Origin: Gammaproteobacteria bacterium
GTDB lineage: Bacteria > Pseudomonadota > Gammaproteobacteria > SZUA-152
DNA: 5,007 nucleotides
Assembly: GCA_003229995.1 (NCBI GenBank)
Contig: QIGJ01000324.1
Span: 1 to 5,007 of the forward strand
Reading direction: 5' to 3'
The translations under genes were made by a program, and so were the position numbers. Under the pieces are notes generated by a model that saw only the letters and a list, made by a program, of their open reading frames with translations, searched no databases and had not been told where the DNA came from. This document shows, piece after piece, positions 1 through 5,007 of this stretch (position 1 is the stretch's first letter; each line of letters begins with the position of its first letter).

Positions 1-146
1 GCCGTGGAATACACACCGGGCAACTGCCAGAACATTTTTTCCACGCCCCAAAAACAACCCATGCCAAACATTACCCATTGCAGGCCTTGTGGAAATGGGC
101 CCTGTAATGGGTGACCAGTAACAAAATGCGTACCCGTCACCGACAT
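1..146 (-). CDS. msrA: Peptide-methionine (S)-S-oxide reductase MsrA, N-terminal fragment cut by window edge
   Basis: MsrA reduces the S-form of methionine sulfoxide in proteins and free methionine, normally with electrons from thioredoxin, in the cytoplasm. Only 48 full codons are visible; the gene runs off the left edge. The translation shows the MsrA signature GMGCFWGVE at residues 28-36, with the catalytic cysteine at residue 31 (codon at 56-54), followed by [11 protein letters not shown], which is typical of the family. The N-terminus ([15 protein letters not shown]) also fits and is of the short type: the catalytic cysteine comes about 20 residues earlier than in E. coli MsrA. The ATG at 146-144 is the only plausible start, because no ATG, GTG or TTG occurs in frame between it and the in-frame TAA of tmcA. 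The Shine-Dalgarno is weak (AAGTGA about 7 bases upstream). It lies 48 bases downstream of tmcA on the same strand, so it is probably co-transcribed. Identification is firm; the state of the rest of the gene is unknown. Confidence 0.93.
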   Translation of the reverse strand, partial: MSVTGTHFVTGHPLQGPFPQGLQWVMFGMGCFWGVEKMFWQLPGVYST

Positions 147-194
147 AGAAAGATCACTTTTGGAAAAATTTTGTTTGCAACATGATAATCGTCC

Positions 195-2387
195 TTACCG
201 ACCCAACAATTGACGCACACCATTGCGCAAGTGAGTCAGCACTTCAGCTTTACCCGCCAACTCAAACCGACGGGCCACACTTGCCCACGACTGTTTTTGC
301 AACACTTTGCTAAACAATACACTCTGTTCAATACTCGCACATGAACCTGTGGATTTCTTTCCCGTCGTTATCAACAAACGTGTCAACAAACGCCAAACAG
401 GTGCCAACGCATCCTCGTAAGTACGTTCGCCTTCAGAAAAACGGATCAACATCTCCAAATCGTGTTGATCAGCCAACACCATTCCGGTATCGCCATCAGC
501 GCCCCGCAATAAAACGGCCGATACTGCCACATCCAGCATCTGTAACGGATCAGCCAACCACTGCGGCAAATCACGTTTAAAACGGGCACGCGCCGCAGCA
601 TAAACCTTTTCACCCGCCGCAGAAAGCGCCACCAGGACCATCACGGAATATTCGCCACTGGCATGGCCACGCCGAAATCCCACACGTACCGGCAATATAT
701 TTTCATGCGCCCAAAAATGCAGCAATGATTTTGTGGCACCAAAACTCGCTCCGAATAAATCAGCACCCTGTTTTTTTGCATCACCTCGGATGTATCTTAA
801 TAATTGTCGGCCCAGACCTTTATGTTGCAATACCGGATGCACAGCAATACGCATTACCCGCGCACAATGCAAACCAGCAGCATCCTTCAAGCCTGCATGC
901 ACCATTAAGGATTGTGGCATCAAATGGCCGCGCGGCCGACGCTGGCCTGCAAAAACAGCCTCGGCAATCTGTGCATCAAAACCACCCTCAGTAGCCACCA
1001 GTGCCGTTGCCACCACCTGCCCCTGATAGCGACTGACGTACACGGATAAACCCGGACCATCCAGCAGGTTGCGCAGATCATTGGGGCGGGTACGATAATG
1101 CGCCACCACCAGCAGGCCAAACACCTGCGCCAACAGCGGCTCGTTATTCACCAACGCATCCCGACTTATTTTTTCCATCACCACGTTGTCCACTGTCGCC
1201 GTGCCAACCCGTTCATCATCAGCACTTGTGGCATCCAACAACAACATCTTGAACACCAAATCTTCCAGAGGATCATTTTTGGCCCACCGGATAGGTGTCT
1301 GTAATGTTATTTGATTCCAGCCCGGTGTTTGCTCATCGAGAGTTTGTCTGAAGCGCACAGCAAAACCCCGCCCGGTTCCCTCATAACCATGAGTCGTGGT
1401 TGAAAAAACAAGTCGTGAATAACGAGTTAACAACTGTTGCAGAAGTGTGGCCGGAATAGCCGCTGCCTCATCCACTAACACCAAGTCTGCTGGCACGGCT
1501 GACAAGCACAACACATCGGGTGCAATAAACTGAATACTGGCATCACCCCATTGCACACAACCTTCACGCACACTGGCCTCGGGCAAGATTTTCTGCACCT
1601 GTTGAAACAAGGGCTGCACAGCAGAAAATCGCGGCGCGGTAACCACGATGTGTATCGTTTGTGTTTGCAACAGTCGTGCCGCCGCAATGCCCAACGCTAC
1701 CGTTTTACCTCGTCCCCGGTCGGCCACTAACACCAGTGGTCGTCGCCGGTGGCCATGCAACACATGTTCAATAGCGGTAACCGCGATACGTTGATCGTCT
1801 GTACGAAAAATATCACCCGGTATATCCACAGGATTTTGTGCTTTGGCAGACGCATACACGACAGGCAGTGTGGCATCCTGTTCAATCACCGTCACTGCCT
1901 CAGGCGATGCATTAATCACACAGGTAATACGCCGTAAAAATCGACCACTGATATCTTTTGTGTTATACGGCCAGATCGCGATGCGCTCTGCCGCAGGATC
2001 ATTAATATTTTCCCACTGCGCCAACGGCGGACATAACAATATTAGTAAGCCACCACCACAAATCACGCCACTCACCGCACCAAAAGCATCAGGATCAAAA
2101 CCTGAATGGGCATCAAACACAATCGCATCACGCTCCTGCCCCAGGAGTTTTTTTGCTGTGCTGATCGATACTACATCGGCATTTTTCTGTTGCTCCGATG
2201 ATACCCAGGTTACACGCGGTAACCTCGACAAGGCCACAAATCGCATCCCCGTATCCCGACACCAGACAGCATTCCCTGCCAGTACAATCATATGGCGATG
2301 CCGCACCTGCTGCACCCGGGTAAGCAGTTTATTCATCAAGGCCAACAGCTCGGAATCGTGAAAAGAAGTGGTTTCAATCAATGTCAT
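195..2387 (-). CDS. tmcA: tRNA(Met) cytidine acetyltransferase TmcA
   Basis: TmcA makes N4-acetylcytidine at the wobble position (C34) of elongator tRNA-Met using acetyl-CoA and ATP or GTP hydrolysis, which prevents misreading of AUA codons. Counting from the ATG at 2387 (730 residues), an N-terminal domain occupies about 1-190. The RNA-helicase-like ATPase module follows, with Walker A DRGRGKT at 223-229, Walker B LVLVDEAAAIP at 302-312 and the family motif HGYEGTGRGF at 333-342. Then come RRPRGHLMPQSL at 483-494 and a GNAT acetyltransferase core RIAVHPVLQHKGLGRQLL at 513-530, where QHKGLG is the acetyl-CoA pyrophosphate loop. The C-terminal tRNA-binding tail reaches 730. It is about 60 residues longer than the E. 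coli protein, with no lost motif. A TTG at 2414 would add nine residues (MPAECYDSG), but neither start has a Shine-Dalgarno; I prefer the ATG because the following residues begin a family-like N-terminal helix. It is downstream of the CDGSH-glutamate-synthase gene and upstream of msrA. Function is confident, exact start less so. Confidence 0.95.
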   Translation of the reverse strand: MTLIETTSFHDSELLALMNKLLTRVQQVRHRHMIVLAGNAVWCRDTGMRFVALSRLPRVTWVSSEQQKNADVVSISTAKKLLGQERDAIVFDAHSGFDPDAFGAVSGVICGGGLLILLCPPLAQWENINDPAAERIAIWPYNTKDISGRFLRRITCVINASPEAVTVIEQDATLPVVYASAKAQNPVDIPGDIFRTDDQRIAVTAIEHVLHGHRRRPLVLVADRGRGKTVALGIAAARLLQTQTIHIVVTAPRFSAVQPLFQQVQKILPEASVREGCVQWGDASIQFIAPDVLCLSAVPADLVLVDEAAAIPATLLQQLLTRYSRLVFSTTTHGYEGTGRGFAVRFRQTLDEQTPGWNQITLQTPIRWAKNDPLEDLVFKMLLLDATSADDERVGTATVDNVVMEKISRDALVNNEPLLAQVFGLLVVAHYRTRPNDLRNLLDGPGLSVYVSRYQGQVVATALVATEGGFDAQIAEAVFAGQRRPRGHLMPQSLMVHAGLKDAAGLHCARVMRIAVHPVLQHKGLGRQLLRYIRGDAKKQGADLFGASFGATKSLLHFWAHENILPVRVGFRRGHASGEYSVMVLVALSAAGEKVYAAARARFKRDLPQWLADPLQMLDVAVSAVLLRGADGDTGMVLADQHDLEMLIRFSEGERTYEDALAPVWRLLTRLLITTGKKSTGSCASIEQSVLFSKVLQKQSWASVARRFELAGKAEVLTHLRNGVRQLLGR

Positions 2388-2412
2388 GCCAGAATCATAA
2401 CATTCTGCTGGC
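2388..2412 (-). promoter_or_regulatory. Imperfect hairpin abutting the tmcA start codon
   Basis: Read on the minus strand, GCCAG then AAT can pair with ATT then CTGGC around a GTTATG loop, with a three-base CAG bulge on the 5' side: eight base pairs that end exactly one base before the tmcA ATG. An alternative six-pair register (CAGAAT with ATTCTG) uses the same loop. The segment holds no Shine-Dalgarno. It could hinder ribosome access, be a protein-binding palindrome, or be chance. The structure is seen in sequence; a regulatory role is inference. Confidence 0.3.
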
Positions 2413-2438
2413 AAGAGAATAAAAATGGCGACAAAGAA

Positions 2439-2466
2439 AGAATGCTATGTCTTTTAGGGATGTCAA
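2439..2466 (-). promoter_or_regulatory. Candidate sigma-70 promoter for tmcA-msrA
   Basis: On the minus strand a perfect -35 hexamer TTGACA (2466-2461) is followed after 16 bases by CATTCT (2444-2439), which matches the -10 consensus at three of six positions, including the important second A and final T. Transcription would begin near 2432 and leave a leader of about 45 bases before the ATG at 2387. The gap is AT-rich and is the longest intergenic stretch in the window, as expected of a promoter. The poor -10 keeps confidence low. Confidence 0.35.
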
Positions 2467-2482
2467 TTATTTAATGTCATTC

Positions 2483-4024
2483 CTAACGAGCAGCATCAAA
2501 ACCACCATATTCAATTCCCGTTAATGCGGCCATGTCTCGATTCCAAGTGGTTAAATCTGCACGACTAAATTTTTGCAAATGGTCGTGGCCACAGGCACGG
2601 GCCATCACCTGCATCAAACCCGTGGAGGCTTCGAAAAAACGAGCCAGCTGGTTAGCCGATTTTTCCACGTTCAGTCTGGCACGTAATTCCGGTTTTTGTG
2701 TCGCGATACCTGCCGGACAATTGTTGGTATTACACATACGCGCAGCAACACAACCGATGGACTGCATGGCCGAATTGGCAATAGCAACACCATCAGCACC
2801 CAGACACAACGCCTTGATAAAGTCTGCGGGTGTGCGCAGGCCACCCGTGATGATTAATGTAATATCCTTTTGTTTTTGTTTGCCCAGTTTTTTATCAAGG
2901 TAATGCCTTGCCCGGGCCAGAGCGGGAATGGTGGGTACTGAAATATGATCACGAAAAATCAGCGGCGCAGCACCGGTACCACCACCACGACCATCGAGGA
3001 TGATATAATCAACACTGGCTTCGATGGCAAATTCGATGTCTTTTTCAATATGGTTGGCGGATAACTTCATCCCAATGGGCACACCACCACTCAGTTCCCG
3101 CACGCGATCAGAAAAATGCCTGAAATCTGCCGGGGTATTTAATTCAGCAAAGGCGGGAGGTGAAATAGCATCCTGACCTTTTTCCAAACCGCGCACCCGG
3201 GCAATTTTTTCTGTGACTTTGTTGCCCGGCAGATGGCCACCCGTACCTGTCTTGGCTCCTTGTCCTCCCTTGAAATGAAAGGCCTGTATGCCCGCCAATA
3301 ATGACTCGTCATAACCAAATTGTGCCGAAGCCAGTTCATAAAAATAACGGGAATTAGCCTCCCGTTCTTCCGGCAGCATGCCACCTTCACCAGAGCAAAT
3401 ACCCGTTCCTGCCCGTTCAGCACCACGCGCCAAAGCCACCTTGGCTTCTTCGGAAAGCGCACCGAAACTCATATCAGAAACAAACAGTGGAATTTTCAGT
3501 ATCAGTGGTTTTTTGGCCTTCGGACCAATCACTAGCTCACTATTGACAGCAACCTCGTCCATCAGCGGCTTATGTGCAAACTGCGCCGCGAGGATTTGAA
3601 TGTCATCCCACTGTGGCAGCGTATGGCGAGGCACACCCATGGAGGCCATTTCACCATGATGGCCGGTTTTGGTAAGACCATCACGCGCCAGTGCATGAAT
3701 ACTTTCCAAAGTGGATTCTTCAGGGGTATTTTTTGCTGACAGGGTATCGGTGGCGACAGCAGCGTAGTTGACCTTTTCATCTTCATCAAGCCGTGCATGG
3801 GCACCATCACAAAACGGTGGTGTGCTGGTATGCTTGCATTGGCACAAATAAGCCTCCTGTGCCTCGCCAACACTAAAGGTCATGGGTGTAAATTCGGTGC
3901 CTTGATGGGAGCCATCACAAAAAGGTTGATTGCGGGACTGGCCGCAGGAACACCAATAATATTCTTCTCCAGCTTCCAGATTAACGGCAATGGGTTTGGT
4001 GTCAGCAATTTTAGGCTTATTCAT
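2483..4024 (-). CDS. Dual-CDGSH / glutamate-synthase-domain FMN iron-sulfur protein
   Basis: This is a predicted cytoplasmic flavo-iron-sulfur oxidoreductase of unknown substrate. Counting from the ATG at 4024 (513 residues), two CDGSH motifs come first. The first has ligands C25, C27, C36 and H40 (CDGSH); the second has C61, C63, C72 and H76 (CDGAH). Each should hold a 2Fe-2S cluster with three Cys and one His. A charged linker (about 78-115) leads into a Glu_synthase FMN domain (about 135-480). Its GltB-type motifs are SDMSFGALSEEA (183-194), CSGEGGMLPEE (210-220), QGAKTGTGGHLPG (255-267), GGGTGAAPL (347-355) and IITGGLRTP (391-399). C425, C431 and C436 in GCVAARMCNTNNCPAGIATQ match the 3Fe-4S ligands of glutamate synthase. 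The class-II glutaminase domain with its N-terminal cysteine and the C-terminal GXGXG domain of full GltB are absent, and no gltD lies nearby. The start is fixed by the Shine-Dalgarno; a TTG one codon upstream would also be in frame. A methylglutamate-synthase-like or other transfer reaction is possible. Confidence 0.9.
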   Translation of the reverse strand: MNKPKIADTKPIAVNLEAGEEYYWCSCGQSRNQPFCDGSHQGTEFTPMTFSVGEAQEAYLCQCKHTSTPPFCDGAHARLDEDEKVNYAAVATDTLSAKNTPEESTLESIHALARDGLTKTGHHGEMASMGVPRHTLPQWDDIQILAAQFAHKPLMDEVAVNSELVIGPKAKKPLILKIPLFVSDMSFGALSEEAKVALARGAERAGTGICSGEGGMLPEEREANSRYFYELASAQFGYDESLLAGIQAFHFKGGQGAKTGTGGHLPGNKVTEKIARVRGLEKGQDAISPPAFAELNTPADFRHFSDRVRELSGGVPIGMKLSANHIEKDIEFAIEASVDYIILDGRGGGTGAAPLIFRDHISVPTIPALARARHYLDKKLGKQKQKDITLIITGGLRTPADFIKALCLGADGVAIANSAMQSIGCVAARMCNTNNCPAGIATQKPELRARLNVEKSANQLARFFEASTGLMQVMARACGHDHLQKFSRADLTTWNRDMAALTGIEYGGFDAAR

Positions 4025-4030
4025 CAAAAA

Positions 4031-4037
4031 CTCCTTT
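4031..4037 (-). promoter_or_regulatory. Ribosome binding site of the CDGSH-glutamate synthase gene
   Basis: AAAGGAG on the minus strand lies six bases before the ATG at 4024-4022, which decides for this ATG rather than the TTG directly before it. The site sits in the 36-base gap after the upstream reductase gene. That gap is AT-rich and shows no terminator hairpin, supporting co-transcription of the two genes. Confidence 0.8.
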
Positions 4038-4060
4038 GTATTTTTACTATTATTCTGTAT

Positions 4061-4984
4061 TCAGGAACGCCCATGCGCCAATAAAAAATCAACCTCCGGC
4101 CCTTTGGGCACAATGCCAGTAAGGTTAAGTGTTTTATGACTGGCATAATAATGGTACTTGATATGATTCATATTCACCGTTTGCGCCACGCCAGGTACCT
4201 GATACAACTCCCGAGTGTAAGCCCACAAATTCGGATAATCCACCAGACGATTTTTATTGCATTTGAAATGGCCAACATACACCGCATCAAAACGCACCAG
4301 AGTGACAAATAATCGCCAGTCTGCTTCGGTGATGTTTTCACCGACAAGATAACGCTGAGAAGCCAGTCGTATCTCCAGCTCATCCAGCGTTGTGAATAAC
4401 AGATCAAATCCCTGCTCGTAAGCCTTTTGCGTGGTGGCAAAACCAGCGCGATACACACCGTTATTCACTGTGTGATACACCACCTCGTTAATGGTATCAA
4501 TTTCTTCACGCAAAGATTGTGGATAAAGGTCGATCTCGGTACATACGCCAGTACAATCATTAAATGCCGTATTCAACATACGAATAATTTCTGAAGATTC
4601 ATTATTCACAATAGTATTGCGCTGTTTATCCCATAAAACAGGCACGGTCACCAGATCATTAAAACCCGCATCTGCGATGTGATAAATTTCAGCCAATGTT
4701 TTGGCGTTATTGACCTGATCCGGTATCGCCCCCGGGTATTCTCCAAACACCCAGCTTTGCGCAGGCATCAACGGATGCACCACAGATACCGAGATGGCAT
4801 TCTCCAAACCCTTGAGCGCCCGAAAAATTAACGTACGATGCGCCCACGGACAGGCATAAGAAACATAAAGATGATAACGCCCTGGCTCAGCTGAAAATCC
4901 CCCCACACCTGTGGGGCCAGGGCTGCCATCCGGCGTTATCCAATTTCTGAAACCTGATGTTACCCGGACAAATTCACCTTTCAT
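4061..4984 (-). CDS. yqjG: Glutathionyl-hydroquinone reductase (xi-class glutathione transferase, YqjG/ECM4 family)
   Basis: Members of this family use glutathione to reduce glutathionyl-hydroquinones to free hydroquinones in the cytoplasm, through a catalytic cysteine and a mixed disulfide. The 307-residue product has the xi-class thioredoxin-fold N-half, with RYHLYVSYACPWAHR at 36-50 and catalytic C45 in the CPWAH motif. VPVLWDKQRNTIVNNESSEI at 114-133 holds the Glu-Ser pair (129-130) expected to bind the glutathione gamma-glutamyl group. The helical C-half contains YLVGENITEADWRLF (212-226), VYVGHFKCN (235-243), YPNLWAYTRELYQVPGV (250-266) and HYYASH (278-283), all family hallmarks. The N-terminus is about 18 residues shorter than in E. 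coli YqjG, lacking the usual initial segment. An in-frame TAA at 4990-4988, two codons before the ATG, rules out a longer frame here. A strong Shine-Dalgarno precedes the ATG. It is the first gene visible in the series and lies 36 bases upstream of the CDGSH fusion gene. The family call is firm; the natural substrate is not known. Confidence 0.94.
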   Translation of the reverse strand: MKGEFVRVTSGFRNWITPDGSPGPTGVGGFSAEPGRYHLYVSYACPWAHRTLIFRALKGLENAISVSVVHPLMPAQSWVFGEYPGAIPDQVNNAKTLAEIYHIADAGFNDLVTVPVLWDKQRNTIVNNESSEIIRMLNTAFNDCTGVCTEIDLYPQSLREEIDTINEVVYHTVNNGVYRAGFATTQKAYEQGFDLLFTTLDELEIRLASQRYLVGENITEADWRLFVTLVRFDAVYVGHFKCNKNRLVDYPNLWAYTRELYQVPGVAQTVNMNHIKYHYYASHKTLNLTGIVPKGPEVDFLLAHGRS

Positions 4985-4992
4985 ATCTTACG

Positions 4993-4999
4993 CCTCCTT
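4993..4999 (-). promoter_or_regulatory. Strong ribosome binding site of the glutathionyl-hydroquinone reductase gene
   Basis: AAGGAGG on the minus strand is a near-perfect Shine-Dalgarno, eight bases before the ATG at 4984-4982. It confirms the short N-terminus of the reductase. Only eight more bases are visible upstream, so its promoter or any preceding gene cannot be judged. Confidence 0.85.
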
Positions 5000-5007
5000 T
5001 TATTTAG

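Noticed and set aside
3..45. Seven-base inverted repeat CGTGGAA / TTCCACG.
   Set aside because: It falls within the conserved MsrA catalytic region; the loop is long and poorly paired, so it is not a terminator.
71..114. A 12-pair inverted repeat (ACCCATTGCAGG with CCTGTAATGGGT) with a 16-base loop, initially suspected to be a terminator or repeat element.
   Set aside because: It lies inside the msrA coding start (residues about 11-25), has no T-run, and on the minus-strand mRNA one pair becomes an A-C mismatch. Codon constraint and chance explain it adequately.
1843..2361. Plus-strand open frame of 172 codons opposite the start of tmcA.
   Set aside because: It is antisense to a well-conserved gene, has no recognisable domain or Shine-Dalgarno, and its composition fits a shadow of the minus-strand coding frame. 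The other shorter overlapping frames were dropped for the same reason.
2385..2414. TTG at 2414 as the tmcA start.
   Set aside because: No Shine-Dalgarno precedes it, the nine extra residues do not resemble a TmcA N-terminus, and an in-frame ATG follows. It is not strictly excluded.
2380..2481. Direct repeat ATGACATT at 2481-2474 and 2387-2380 flanking the gap before tmcA.
   Set aside because: Eight bases in an AT-rich region is within chance, and one copy is the tmcA start codon region; no element lies between them.
3796..3844. Second CDGSH motif reads CDGAH, suspected to be degenerate.
   Set aside because: All four cluster ligands (three Cys, one His) are present, and the family tolerates Ser, Ala or Thr at this position, so it is likely functional.

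Overview
The window reads as a compact, single-strand stretch of a gammaproteobacterial chromosome. All four genes lie on the minus strand, with short gaps and no sign of mobile DNA. The host assignment is inference: a bacterial TmcA together with this MsrA and xi-class reductase fits Gammaproteobacteria best, and base composition is moderate and even throughout. I cannot name a genus.

In transcription order, from the right edge to the left, the window holds: (1) a glutathionyl-hydroquinone reductase of the xi/YqjG/ECM4 class (4984-4061); (2) a 513-residue flavoprotein with two CDGSH iron-sulfur motifs fused to the FMN/3Fe-4S synthase domain of glutamate synthase (4024-2483); (3) tRNA(Met) cytidine acetyltransferase TmcA (2387-195); (4) the first 48 codons of methionine sulfoxide reductase MsrA, cut by the left edge (146-1). 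The gaps are 36, 95 and 48 bases. No intrinsic terminator is visible in any of them.

The first two genes each have a strong Shine-Dalgarno and look like a co-transcribed pair. The 95-base gap before tmcA holds a perfect -35 box with a weak -10, so tmcA and msrA may have their own promoter. tmcA has no recognisable Shine-Dalgarno, and an imperfect hairpin abuts its ATG.

Three of the four products are redox proteins dealing with quinone-glutathione adducts, an unknown FMN/Fe-S reaction and oxidised methionine; TmcA is a tRNA wobble-base modifier. The most interesting item is the CDGSH-CDGSH-glutamate-synthase fusion, which lacks the glutaminase domain of true GltB and whose substrate cannot be read from sequence. 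There is no prophage, CRISPR array, insertion sequence or RNA gene that I can support. No gene-free stretch exceeds 300 bases.
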